Shown here piece after piece: positions 1 through 12,735 of a DNA stretch of 64,000 nucleotides. The notes below the pieces were generated by a model. That model saw nothing but the letters and a program-made list of their open reading frames with translations, searched no databases and was not told the DNA's origin. The position numbers and the translations under genes were made by a program. The stretch lies in assembly GCF_036370855.1 (NCBI RefSeq), contig NC_088102.1, forward strand, positions 18,333,001 to 18,397,000, in the 5' to 3' direction. How positions within the stretch are numbered: the stretch's first letter is position 1; each line of letters opens with the position of its first letter. The stretch comes from Dromaius novaehollandiae. Lineage: Eukaryota; Chordata; Aves; Casuariiformes; Dromaiidae.

Positions 1-1799
1 GATCCTTTGGCCAGGATTCATCGCTCCTCATTTTATGCCTTTAAACTGACATATGAGTGAGGAACACAATCTATGTGAGGTTTCTCTAAAGTCAACCCGA
101 CTTTAGCAGCCTGAACCACGCTCTCACAATGTGCTTCTCCCTCAACTGACTTCAGAAGGAGCCTAAAGTAATTCCCCAAGTAACTTTGGGACCTAAACTG
201 AAGTTAGCTTAATATAGGCCTCTGTATCAGGAATTTCATTTTACATGTGGAGGCATCTTGGTTGCCTTTAACTCCCAAGACAAGATTCCCTCATAGTACA
301 AAGATTTGTCTGCCTAATTCCTAAAGCTTAGTAGTTTTCTTCGGTCCTTTGCAAATGATTTCATATCCCAGTTTAAAGAATCCTTGAAAACAAACAAACC
401 CCAAACCAGCACGAATGTAAAATTAACAGATGGCAGTTTAATGAGTTAGAACAATAACCATTATGCCATATACTATGATATCCAGCAGACTTAAATATCA
501 GCTATATTTTGCAAAAGAAAACTTCCATGTTAAAATCCTCCATGGACACTGAGAAAGAAAATGCTTCCAGAAGACATTGGCCTCAACTTCAGGAGTCAAA
601 TCTACTGATGTAATATCCATACATCCAATCTCTAGTGAAGGAAGAAATAGGTCAGTCACTTTGAAGTGGAGAGTGCCACAACCGAGAGGAGACTGCTGGA
701 AATCTAGGCAGTGAAAAAAAGGTAAGGTACAGTCCTGGTAGAACTCAAGTGAGTCCCTCAAGACACAATAACAATAAAAATATCGACCCATAATTTAGTG
801 CCAGTTGACTAGGTATCTGGATGCTTTAGTCACAGTTAAATGGTCACATAAACCAAAGCATGAATACCTTAGAAAATGATCACAGTACAAGTGCTCTTCA
901 GGGAACAACATAGTATTTGGTGCAAACCTGATTAGACTAGAACATAGCAGAACACTTTCTAACCTAAAAATTGTGATCCTACTTTGAGCATAGCTGAAAA
1001 CATTACTAAACAAAAAGAGATGCAGCAACTTACCATGCTCAAAAGCCTGGTACTGCCTGGTGTGCTCGTCCTCTACTGGCCTACCACTGGGAACCAGCGT
1101 TATGATTCCAGCGAGTAATTAGATTAGAGGATTTTAATATTATTTGGAGAGGGAGTAAGAGATTTATAATGAGAGAGATGCAGTGTGTTATGTGATTTTT
1201 GTAATATATAATCATCATCAAGTGCATTTCACTGGTTTCATCTGGACATGTGCTTTGCCAAGGTCTCCATCATTTTAATAGATGTTCAGTACAATTAGTT
1301 TTAAATTACACCTTTCTCCATTTCTGAAATATGCTCTGATTTGGTCATGCTTGATTAATACAGGTGTAATCTTTGCGCTCCAAAAAAACAGATACTTACA
1401 AAAATACTGGTGTGCTAGTATGTATTAATCTTAAATTATTAATGTGTTAAAATTCTTAATATTAGTAGATATTTCTTTTCTATCAAAAATATCCCCTAAG
1501 AGCTGCTCTTCCATTTAATAGAGATTGCATCTAATCCACTTCCTTAAGGTCCCTTCATAACTGTTATGTCTTCAACAGCTTTTTCTAACTGAAAAAGAGT
1601 TATCTAATTGCAAGCTAACAGAGCAGTTGCCCTTGAAAGTGGCTTGAATCTAATTAATTTTGTTAGAATTCAGGAAAAATACTGACATGAAGGCATTATA
1701 TTTTTGGTCATAGTTAAAGCAAAAGCATTCACTGGCACTTTCAAACCCTTCTCCTGTTGCTCCTGCCTTGGACTTAGGCACAGTCTGGCGTGTGTGTGT
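1..1799. other. Intergenic sequence, nothing recognised
   Basis: AT-rich single-copy-looking DNA without a coding exon, RNA gene or repeat that I can name. Short open frames on the minus strand (498-791, 795-1028) have no family motif and are the length expected by chance. The stretch ends in a short TG run (1790-1800) followed by nine G, which forms the left border of the LTR insertion. Confidence 0.6.
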
Positions 1800-1899
1800 G
1801 GGGGGGGGTGTCCCGATCCAATATCGGGAGGGTTTCGTTACGATCCCAAGGACGAGATTAAGACGCTAAATCTGGTCAAATATCGTACAACCTTTTAAC

Positions 1900-1905
1900 T
1901 TTATT
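1900..1905 (-). terminator. Poly(A) signal of the solo LTR
   Basis: AATAAA on the minus strand, 91 bases before the 3' end of the LTR, in the place expected for the R region. It supports the minus orientation of the element. Confidence 0.55.
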
Positions 1906-2525
1906 TTCCACGAAGTGGGGAGAAAAGGTGGGGGAAAAGCGAAGGGGAGGCGAGGGGAAGAGGGGAACAGAACAAGGGTAAGGGAAAAGGATAGAGAAAA
2001 GTTGGAAAAGGAGAGAGGAAGCTAGCTACCACCACTCCGAGGCCGATGATGTTCCGCTGACTCCGCTCGAATCACAGCTCAAGCTGGGGGCCTCCGGCGA
2101 GGGACGAGGAGCGAGGGCCGAGAGAGGGAGCGAGAGGGGCCAAACAAAGAAATCCCTCGGCAAGTATAGCTTTTTCAAATTAAGTTTTCCCAACCCTCAC
2201 GTGGTAGTTCAGACCAATAGTAATATTTGGGTCTGGGGTCTCCTGCTCCTTACTGGGTCTCCTCACTGTCCCTAGGTAGGCCGTTTACTGTTGCCGTTTC
2301 TGCTGACAGGTCTGTCTCCATTCTTGGGTCCAGCCATTAGCTCTCAAGGCCCTGACAAAGAAGGTGATAACTCCAGCAATTAGCACTGTTTCAGCAGTGC
2401 ACAGGAATGCAAATTGCTGGTAACGCCCTTATCATTCCCGCCTGCAGCAGCTCTGGGCCCTTTCTCACTGTACTAGGGAGTGCGGCCTAAGGCTTCAGCA
2501 AATTTAGCCACTCATGCCAAGCAGG

Positions 2526-2532
2526 TTTTATA
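2526..2532 (-). promoter_or_regulatory. TATA box of the solo LTR
   Basis: TATAAAA on the minus strand about 240 bases inside the 5' end of the LTR. It is the best core promoter motif in the element. A weaker TATA-like site lies near 2166. Whether it still drives transcription is unknown. Confidence 0.4.
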
Positions 2533-2814
2533 GAAGTTGTGCTAAAAACGGACAATAATTTACAGTCCAGATCCCAAAGTTTCTGCCCGATTGTGGTCTC
2601 ATTCAGTGCAGGCTCGGTGTGTCCTGGGTGGTCGCAGGGAGACCATCTCGGAGGGTTGCAGCAGCCCAGTCCCCTTTCCGCCAGGGACAGATGGCTTGTT
2701 CGGGGTTGTGGCCTGCCTGCACCCCATGCACCAAGAAATGTTTAAGGCAAAAAATTCATTCATCTGTCCGCCACAGGGGGGGGTCACAATTTTACTTACT
2801 AAACTAGACTTCCC

Positions 2815-3118
2815 GAGCAGTGCTCTCCTCCGCATCCTTCTTCCTCAGCCTTTCCTTTGGAGAGGGTCCGCGCAGGGCGGCGAAGCCCAGCCAGGGCTCC
2901 TACGCGAGGAGCTAACGCAGGGCTTGCGGGGAGGCCGGGCAGCAGCGGACGCCGTGCAGGGAGGGCAGCGAGGCCTCGGGGAAGTGCCCAAAGGGGGATT
3001 TGGGGGCAGCGGGACAGTGCGGCCACTGGGCGCACCGCGTGGGAGCAACCTGCCTTTCCTGGCCCCTCACACAGCCACCCATCAAGCAAGACAAGGTGCT
3101 GCAGCAAAAAGATTGAGG
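2815..3118. other. CpG-rich block beside the LTR
   Basis: About 300 bases that are clearly GC-rich and dense in CpG, in contrast to the AT-rich DNA beyond 3130. It lies outside the LTR borders, so it is not explained by the insertion. Frames stay open on both strands (for example + 2857-3141, - 2799-3107) simply because stop codons are rare in such sequence. A good splice donor, GAGG|GTAAGG, is present on the plus strand at 3118/3119. It could be a small CpG island with a first exon of an unknown transcript, or a GC-rich repeat relic. No protein family is recognisable. Confidence 0.4.
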
Positions 3119-4440
3119 GTAAGGGGGCTGGTCAAGCCTAATACTGCTCTGTATCGTATATCATTATAGAATGCCAAAAAAATACTCTATCCATAAAAGA
3201 GACATTATTGCACTGACCAGAGTTTTGGATCTGCCTCCCTTACTACTCAGGGAGAGGACTGGACAGGACAAATGTCTGGGACACATGGAGACCCCACCCC
3301 GCCTCCTTAACAATTTATAAAGTGAAGTCCTACAGGCTCTAATTTCCATCTCCCCATATAAATGGCAAGGCTGTAACAAGTCAATTTTATTATAAATGTT
3401 GGCTAGATGCATCAAATCTTTTCTCAGGGTTGTTGGTTTCCTTAATCTGTGAGCCCTCATAAAAAACACTAAAGTGATATTTATATACCTCTGCCTAAAA
3501 GTATTTTAAAATATATATATCTGTGGCTGAAAGAAAAAGGAAGTTTCATTGTAAATAGCAGCTGGCTGTTTTGCTTTCATATGCATTGATATAAATTTGA
3601 TGAAATTGATTTTATGCAGCATAAAAAGAACTTTGAGCCAGAATGTGAATAAATTTCCCTTCAAGTTCAGCATCACTTCCCCCCACACACACAAACAGAA
3701 ATGCTTTCAGGATTTAAGGTCTCATTTAAAACAATCACAGTCGGAAGCAAAAAAGAAAATATAAAGAAAAGCAGCAGCATAGCAGACACATCCAAGTGAA
3801 CGAGCCTGTGAGCCAGAGACAGCCTTTCCTATTTTGATTTGTAATTTGAGGATAATTCAATTAGACATTTCAAGCAATTTAAACATTCATGCATTGTCCA
3901 GCACCAAAGCATGAACTGTTCAGCAGCAAACTAGACCTGACAGCCTTAGAAGGCCAAGCAAAAATCTCAATGTTTAAAATGAAAAGCCCGCACCTAATTG
4001 ATGCCTACCGGAAAATTAAAAAAAAGAAAAAAGAAAGAAAAAGGGGCTGGGGGGTGAGAGAAATAGAAATGGCAGAATGAGGCATATATCCCGATCAGGG
4101 GCTTCACACCTCATTTGCAGTCATTTGCTTAATAGAATATTTCAAGGCCTGTATGTTCCTTTTAGAGACAGATTAAAATACAAATGCACCTGATGGCCCA
4201 TCTGTTATACCTCTCCTAATGGCAGCTGAAAGGCAGGCAGTTAGAAAGAAAATGGAAGGGACCTGCAGCTGCTCATCACAGCCTGACCCTTCCTACTAGA
4301 GCTTACAGCGCTGAAGCATCCAAGGCCTCGACTGATTCAGAAGTCCATGGCACTGCATACCCACACAGCAGGAGAAAGTCCAGGTCCTGAAGAGCTTATG
4401 GCCTATTTAGACGTGACAGAGAGAAGTGAGAGGACAGGCA

Positions 4441-4545
4441 GCACTATCATTACGCCCGTTTTACAAGCAGTCCTACAGTGAGCAGATGACCTTATGTTCA
4501 GCATAGCAGTGGCAGAATTTAGAGCACACAAATCTATGCCCACAA
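4441..4545 (+). repeat. MIR-like ancient SINE trace
   Basis: The order of words (a TATCATTA...CGTTTTACA segment, then a GAGCAGATGACCTTATG segment, then AGTGGCAGAATTTAGAG) follows the MIR core that usually reads as a stretch on ...CCCATTTTACAGATG..., ...GGTCACACAGC... and ...GTGGCAGAGCTGGGA.... It is strongly decayed and could be chance. Confidence 0.3.
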
Positions 4546-7500
4546 AACAGAGATTTGGGCTGCTTGTGTCATAGCTCCTGTGATGTTAAATATGTCCAGC
4601 AATAGAAAGGAGGGATGGTTTCATCAAAGTCCATTATTTTGAAATAAACACGAGTTGCTGGAGGATAGCACCACCAATGGAAAGGCTCTACACGTAGATT
4701 CCTAATGAACATGGAGGTTAGTGCTCACCCAGCCCTTAACCAACACTACGTGCAATAATAATGTCAGGAATTTCAGAGGGAATTTAAAACGACGATGTTG
4801 CAGAGCCCTGTCTCCCTTCACTGTGTTGTTCCCTGTGACCTCTGAATTCAGGGGAAGAGAAGTTATTTGTCTTTTCCACAGCTAGCTGCACGGGAAGCAG
4901 AAGGTCGCGCTACCCTATTGACTGGCTGGCTGGCAGGCAAAACTCCCTTTTGATGGACTCAGACCTGGGCTGCTCTAAGCCATTCTTTTCATTAGCAACG
5001 TTTAGAGCCAGGTTATGAAAGTGTCTTGAATTGTCACGTAAAATCTTCCTGGCAGGCTACATCCCCTTGGTGCCCCTTCAATGATTCCTTAGAGAATCTC
5101 CATAGCAGAAAACAGACCAGCAAAACTTTTCAAGAATGTTTCGCATTTACTCCCTCCTTATTCTATGTATTATGCAGGATCCAGCTAGGATGCTCAGAAA
5201 ACAAAATGTATATAGAGTATATGTGGATGCCAGATGTAGTCGTAATTTTCTCTGCATCTTTCTATTTCAAGACCCAGTTTTCAGTGTTTATAACCTAACC
5301 GAGTGTAAACAGCTTGTGCTGAATTTTCTGTGTTGAATGTCTGCTGCAAGCCGACTGTTTTATTTGTCTAGAAGTTGCAGAAAAACAATTTGGTTGTTTT
5401 TAAGAATGAGATATGGGGAAAAGATATTAAAACAAAACCAAACAAGAACTTCTGACAGTTTTATTGAGAATCTCTGACTTTTCCAGCCTCTGGAGAAGGG
5501 ATTAAATTTGTCAAGCAGATCGCTGCCCGTTGCCAGCTACAAGCCTCTGGAAAATCATAGTTTCCCCTCTTTACAGGGCTTTTGAGCTAGACAGGTAAAT
5601 CCTCTGAAAAGTCTATCTGCAATGAGGTTGCTCAGTCTTTGACACTCCTACTAAAAATAAGACACTGAATTTAAGTCTGTTCTTGTCAAAGAACAAGTCA
5701 ATTGAATATCTGTGAATAAAATCAAGGATAGAGCTGAACGAAATTAATTCACCTCATTTGCTTAAAAAACTAGTTTTGGAGGATCAAAACTATTTGCAAA
5801 TTCAGTTCAAAATTAGCAGCGTTTTACTCAAAAAGTATTTGCAACACATAAAAGAGGACTAGGGAGGAGGGTATTCCAAAATGGCAACACATTTCCTTTG
5901 GACATTAAAAGAATGTTTAATCTCAGAAATTTGTAATGTTACTTCCCTACTCATTTAGTTAGAAAATACTTAAAAATCTGGGGTTGAAACAGAATTTTTC
6001 GTTTTAAAAACAGACTTAAAACACAGACTCAACAGAAAGGTTAACAGCCCAACTCCAAGAGTTCTACAAACAAGCTAAAAATTCAGTACTTGCCCAGCTC
6101 TATTAAGGAACTCCAAACACTGGATAAATATTTATCTCATTACCAAAGCAGAGATTGGATTTGTTGCCTCTCCCTTTCCTATTTGTCTAAAACAGTAAGT
6201 AACATGAAAGCCATTTTTACCTAATCCCCTCTTAATGCATATATCCACAGAAACAGCCAATAATGCCAGAAAGATTTATTACTTCTGTGTTCTCCCTGCT
6301 TGTAAACTTCTGCATAACAGGCCATTAAATAAGAGACAAGACTATGAACACGTCTTTTAAACCCTCCCAGATCTGGACACAATGAAATGCCAGCAGTGGT
6401 CCAACAGGCCTGCAAAGCAAAACACCTGTATTGCCTCTCCGATTCCTCTCTCCTGACTTGTAGAGGAAGATGCTCTGAGGAGCCAATATTTTGGAAAAAA
6501 AAAATAGTAGAATAGATAAACAACTTGGCAGGCATAAACAGAGTCCCACTTCAGTCTAACCAAGGGTGAATCATTTTATATGCTGCAATAGTGGGATTAC
6601 AGCCCAGCAAGTGATACTGATCATATATGCAGATAGAGACCCTTCTCTTTCCTGGTACCTTGGGTAAGTCCTTCGGCAAAGTTACAGTTCTTACATTCGA
6701 TGGCTATTAAAACATGCCTCCAGGTGTGTGGGCAGACCAATATACACCTACAAATATATGCATACACACCGTGCCTGTGTAGGAGTAAGCAACTTTCCAT
6801 GAAGATGTAATATAAACTGTTTCAAAGCATCTTTTAAAGCAAGCCATTCTCCTTCCCCCAGGTAGGCAAATTCAGTATGGCAATTTTTTTACATTCTTAC
6901 TTTCCTTTGAAAAATGACAGGGGGAAAATGGGAGATAACTCCAGGTTTACCCTTTTCCCCAAATTTTTAAGTACTGATTGTGCAAATCTGAAGTTAATGA
7001 GACTTTACAGGGACAGAGGAATTCACCTGCATGAAGGAATTACAGAGTCAGCTATGCTGTTTTTTTCTCATGCCTCATCACCTGCAATATGAATTCAGGT
7101 CTCCAAACTGGGTTTTCAGATGCGTTTCAGCAACTCATCATTTCCAGATTATGATCTTTGTGACCCCCAGATGTATTGAGGGAGTTTGTCCAGGAAGAAT
7201 AAGTGCAAATTTAGCAAACACTTCCCTAACTAAAGCATGAGAATATTGAATCCACAAGATTATCTGCCAGCTTTGCTGGCTCTACTAAAAGCAATATTAT
7301 TACTCTATAATAATAAATATGGGGAAAAAGCACCAGAAGTTTATTTTAGTAATTGTAATTTGATGTAAGAATTGTGTTGTCAAGATACTGCTGAAGATGG
7401 AATCAAGCACTTCTTAGAATTAAGATTTACAATTTCTAGGCAAAAAAAGTCTTCTCTGAAATGTTATTTATTGTACAAATAGGAAACTGATGCATCATAA

Positions 7501-8297
7501 GTTTGAGGAATGTTCTAAACATTCCCTTTGAAAAAGCTTTAACTTATGAAAATGATTCTTGTGATGAGATCCTATTTTTTACTTATACTCTGCTGGCTGC
7601 TGTATAAATGCAGCGAGAAACATTTCTCTGGCCAACACCTTATAATATAAACAGGCTCAATGAGAGAGGGAACTTTTGCTCTCAGGACCACTAGGGGTAT
7701 TAATAATATTGCAGTTTCATTTGTCATCCCAGAGAAGTGGTTTATTCTCTACAGCTATGATTTATGAAGCCACTGAATACCTGAGGCAATATTTCTCTCA
7801 CCTAATTTTAACCAATCTAAAAATTTGGTGTTTAATATATGCAAATTGTCTAGAATCACTTCACTGATGAAAAAAGACAGGCACCTCCAGGTGGCAACTG
7901 ATCTTACCCTGAAGTAAGTACCCAAGCCTGGATGGCTGAATATCCTCTCCAAGGATGCCTCTCTCTCCAGACAGTCTGTTTGGAAGCTCAGGAGATGACT
8001 GCCATAATACGGGACATGGCTCCCAGTGTCTGGATTTATCGATGGTGAAAAGACAGATTCTGCTTCATGACAATGTTTCAGCAGGGGGCTAATCTCCAGC
8101 CAGATGATGTCCGACATTCCCATTCTAGTGGGAATCAATACAAAGTGAAATAATAATAATAATCTTAAACAGAGAAGGAACAGTACATCCAAAACTGGTC
8201 ATATTCATACACACCCCTACAGAACATCCAGCCTCATTCTGGAAAAGATATGGGATTAATTAATACAGAGCAAGACCAGAAAAACTGAAGAAAAACA

Positions 8298-8335
8298 TCA
8301 TGTATGTGTGCATATGTGTACGCATACATATGCAA
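8298..8335. repeat. Alternating purine-pyrimidine stretch
   Basis: A run built of TATGTGTGCATATGTGTACGCATACATATGC-like alternation, partly self-complementary. It is a simple-sequence stretch able in principle to adopt Z-DNA or a small cruciform. Confidence 0.4.
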
Positions 8336-11300
8336 TTTAGTTCATCCTGAATATATAATTGTTATTTTGAAAATAATAATTCTTAGGTAAGCAATACCTT
8401 TGAGGTCACTTGAACAACCTGGTCAAGCATCCATTTAATGGGACAACTGAAAAACCTTTGACACATCCGCCTCATTCCCAGTTAGCACATGATTCCATGA
8501 CAGATGACAGGATCACGGCTGCTTGACTGCTCAGCTTCCCACTTTGGAGATAGAATCTGCATCTTCATCTGTACTGGGATCTCACAGGCATCTGGGGAAC
8601 ACATGGGAAAGGATCCCAGGCCTGTTTTCCGGAAAAAACATCTCTCTAATATTGATGCAAACATGGAAATACAAGTTACAAACACACAAAAAAAATGAAG
8701 CCACCAAAAACCCATCTTAACTTTGTAGCTGGCAAAAATTCCAGTAACTGTAGGACACTTCCTTCAAATCTGTTTCTTCTCCTTCAGTTTTTGAGAAGTT
8801 TGTCATAACAAGGAAAACTACTCAGATCCCTATGCGAGGAGATTAATGCCCTTTGAACCAACTCACCTCAAAGGTGACGCAGTATGTCGTCTGTCCAAGC
8901 TGACTGGTCCCCCACCATCGACAAGAATGACCTGAGATGATTAAAAAGCCAACTCATCCATTTTGAGGGCTGCAGTCTGTCAATGCCTTCTGAAAGGCAT
9001 TGGAAAGACGTGCCCTTTCTCTAAGGAGACTGAGTGGCTGAAAGTAACATGACAGTTCATCAGCCTATGAAAGCTTAAAAACAATCAGCATTGACTTTTT
9101 ATCTATGGGTATTTAGGGAATTTCTGTCTTGACTTACATTTACATGGAAATCACTGGAAATAAGAAACATTCCCCAAAAATGAATCTAGAATATGCCAGC
9201 TACCTACCAACCTTTTGCAAACATTTCAAGCTCTCAAAACCCATTTACTATAGGAAAATATGCCTTCATGCCAGGAATGTTCCTGGTGACGTTATTTGTA
9301 GCATGAACAGAATTTTTTTGAACAGCTGACTCAGAATTGTTCTTTAAACCTGATCACTGCTTTCCTGTTTACACAAACAACATGTCCATACAGGGATATA
9401 ACTATTTCAGAACATGTGATGTATTAATTTGTCTCAGTCAGATTAAGAGTCAGCACCTCCAGAGTTTGTCTGGAAAACAATCATACTTTAAAATCTTGCT
9501 TTAATCTGTATTAATTTTCAAATGTAGCCAAATTAAGACAATCATCCGTAAATAATATGCGTGAACAACAAGATAGTTCATCAACAGAGGCTACAAATAG
9601 ATGATGCTAGATTGGAGAAGGAGATCCCAACTCCCAAACGCATTACAGACAGGACAATGCCCAGTGGATGATCCTGGCTGCTAGCAACTAGTTACCTACT
9701 GATACTGGCACATCTTAAGAACTGAAGAGGGAAAGTGGAAATATATGGTTAACACTTTTTAAAGGGTGATACACTACTTGTACTGATTTTAGTGGCTTAA
9801 CTCCCATGGACTTACGCAGTGCAGGATCCAGCTGCTGATCGGTTCCTGTTCTGGCTTTCAAGAACAAATAGAGTGCTGTCATATTTCCTGCCGAGCTCTG
9901 GGTTTTGAAGTAGATAACAAGATGTTTGTTGAAACCAAAATACAAAACTCATTTCATTTTTCACAAAATTTCATTTTACATAAAGGAACACATTTTAAAA
10001 TTACACTAGAGATGAAAACTGTTATTCTGTATTATGGTTTGCACATTTCATTCCACACTTAATAGGCTAGGAGAGACCAGTAAGATGCACAACTGATGAG
10101 ATTCTTATTTGCAGGAGAGAAAAAAAACTTTCAGTAAAGAAGATAGAATGAAGACATATATCATATGCTAGCAATAACCAAACTAATATAAATTAGATAT
10201 GACATTGGGACACTAAAGAATAACCTACATTCTGTATTTGTTGTGATGACTCCATTCTGTGTTCCTCTAAAATACATGAGACTGTAAGTCTACATAGGCA
10301 CTGAACTTTACCCAAAAATGCTACTAAGTTCTCAGTATTATTAATAGTAATCATTATTCAGAGAATTCCCAGATGGATTAATTCAACTTCCTTTCTGCAA
10401 CAGCTCTGGTCTTCTTTTATTCAGCATGTTCTTTTTATTCCCTTCTAATTAAATGTGATTTTCTCAGCGGATGCTTTTATTCTTTACTTGAATATTTGAC
10501 TCAGCAGGGCTGAATAATGGGCATCCCATTCTCACAGGTAGCATTCCAGCTTTGTCCCACAGCCCCATATGCAGAGTGCAGCCAGCCTCAGAGAGTCAGA
10601 GCTCTATAAACTCACCAAAGGGAAAAGCTGCCAAGTTTCTCTGAGCCTCACAGTGCAGGTAATGTTGTCCTGTCTGGATTTATATCAAATGATAACCACA
10701 AGGCCAGTCTGTGCATTCTTGATATAACTTTTAGGGAACTGGATCCTTGAAACACAATCTGAAACTATTCCAGAAAAGGAAGGTGGGTTTTTCTCTGTTT
10801 ATTCATAGTTTTGATTCAAAACCCAACAAAAGGAGATATTTTTACCCACACTTCCAGGACTAATTTAAAACTCTCCTATCTGCTTTTGTAAATATTTGTA
10901 ATTTGATGGACCTCACCTACATCCATAAATCAACTCTACAGATTGCCCAGTGGCTCAAGGGAGCATTATTAGCTATATGAAAAGTGAATTTACAAAATTA
11001 GGAACTGCAACATCAACTCTTCCCTAAAACTCTTGTAGTATGAGGGATGACTGTATGAGGTTGTAGAGGAAAGCTCCCCTGTATCTGCCTCATGATACAA
11101 GAGCCTGTGCAAAATGTTAGACTCTGAGTGGGAAGCATGTACCCAGATGTCCATCTCCAATACAGCACTGCAGCTCATACAAGCATTTGCCTCTTCTTTG
11201 TTGGTTGCCTACCTGGATCTCTTCCCATAAAAGGCTGCATTTTTGTTGGGTTTTTTTAAGAATAAATATTTTATGGATGTAGTTTGTACTTTGAAGTTTC

Positions 11301-12649
11301 AGGTAAGGCAAGTCCAGGGAGAAACGAGACTCTCTCCTTTTGTCTCTCAGACCATGTAGTCTGTTAGTTGTCTTCAACCTTAAAGAAGATAAGGACAGCC
11401 ACAGTTATTCCATCTAATTTTAATCTCTCTGCCAATGCAGGTTTATACAACAAGGCACTTTGTAACCACTGTCACTACTGGCCTATCTGCAAGATGTCCT
11501 ATGAGCCCCAGTGAGGCTCTCCTTTCAGAAACACAGAACTCTCTGCTCTCCTGCAGCTGATTGCTCCTTTAGCTCTTCCTAGCTGCACTTCACCCAGATT
11601 ACTTGGAATAGCAAAGGATTTTGGCCTACGTGGAGTTTCAAACAAGTGCCAGTAAGATACAGGTTTATTCTGACTTCTCTGGTATAAGTCTATGTGATTA
11701 TTCAAAGTGACAGGAAATCAGTCAGTGGAAGAAATCCTGGTAACAAATAGTCACTACAGAACTTTCTCTGAAGGTCAGAAAGCCAAAAATGTGCAGATCC
11801 ATAGGTCAAAAATTACCCCCTGCTAGTTGAAAAGGGGTTATACGAAGCTATGAAACTCAATAATTCAGCGAAACAGTCTCCCACAGCAAAGTTCCTGGGG
11901 AAGCCACTTCAAGAAGCAAAGCTTCAATTTCCTCCTGGATCACTTGAATGAGAGAAGAGGAACATCATCTCAGGTTGAGTTTACATTAGCCTTCACAGCT
12001 CACATAAAGACTGTAACTGGTCTCTCCCTTTGACAGCATCAGTAAATATAGCCCTGAAGCTGAGGTCAACTGAGGCAACTAATTTGGAGAAATCAATGTA
12101 GGACCTTCAAAGAGCATTTGCTAGAGTCAGATGGATTGTTTCAAGTGTCTTGGTGACCCTGAGGTAATTATTTGTATATGCATCCATCACTTTCCTGAAG
12201 TAAAATGTAACTCCCAGAATAGAGCCTTTTGAAGTATCCAACAGCGACAAAATTACAGGGGCCAGGGTCTGCTAGCAGTGGGTGCAGTATAAAGACATAC
12301 ACTTGACAAAAAGATCATTTGTTTGGTCCTATTTCCAAGTCACTCAGGTCAAATGACAGACTTAACAAAACTGACATCATGCATTCTCATTGCATTTTTT
12401 TTTCTTAACCTCCTGGATACTACCATGTTTTATAGCTTTTCTTCTTCACCAAAAGCAGCATATTGAAAGAAAGGACCTTTTTATGGGTAACTTATGAAAT
12501 TCCAATAAAGAAGAGTCACCCAAGAACATAAAAAATATGTAGTCTTCTCCCACTAGCTGATTGCATGCTGCAATCTGTCCCTCTCATAGAGTTATACTAT
12601 TTTGTGCAAAAGTAAGCAGCTGCCAAAAACTTACTCCATTTCATAGAAA

Positions 12650-12735
12650 TGGACTCGGATCTTCACCTGGTAAACAGTCATGTAGTCCCATCAGCTTTAA
12701 TGAACTTTGGTTTTATCCCAAGTGAAGGCACAACC
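12650..12735. repeat. Possible ancient amniote interspersed repeat
   Basis: The words GGATCTTCACCTGGT, CCCATCAGCTTTAATGAA and CCCAAGTGAAGG recall a palindromic repeat common in turtles and crocodiles, built from 'GATCCTCAGCTGGTGTAAAT' and 'CCATTGACTTCAATGG' type segments. The match is from memory and partial. Confidence 0.25.

Larger units (their letters stand above)
1809..2775 (-). mobile_element. Solo LTR of an endogenous retrovirus (967 bp)
   Basis: Read on the minus strand the element opens with TGTGGCGGAC and closes with GGATCGGGACA, so it has the TG...CA ends of a retroviral LTR. It sits between two G-runs, 1800-1808 and 2776-2783, which fit a G-only target-site duplication. Inside are a TATAAAA box (2526-2532), a pyrimidine-rich stretch (about 1915-2020) and an AATAAA (1900-1905) followed by about 90 bases to the 3' end, the usual U3-R-U5 order. 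There is no gag, pol or env on either side, so the internal part was lost, probably by LTR-LTR recombination. I cannot name the ERV family. The composition (GC-rich in parts, several CpG) differs from the AT-rich surroundings. Since the duplicated site is a homopolymer, its exact length cannot be read. Confidence 0.75.

Noticed and set aside
2591..3169. 192-codon open frame on the plus strand
   Set aside because: It runs from inside the solo LTR across its border into the CpG-rich block, so it joins unrelated sequence and reflects base composition.
7755..8192. 145-codon open frame on the minus strand
   Set aside because: No domain or conserved pattern; low complexity at its start.
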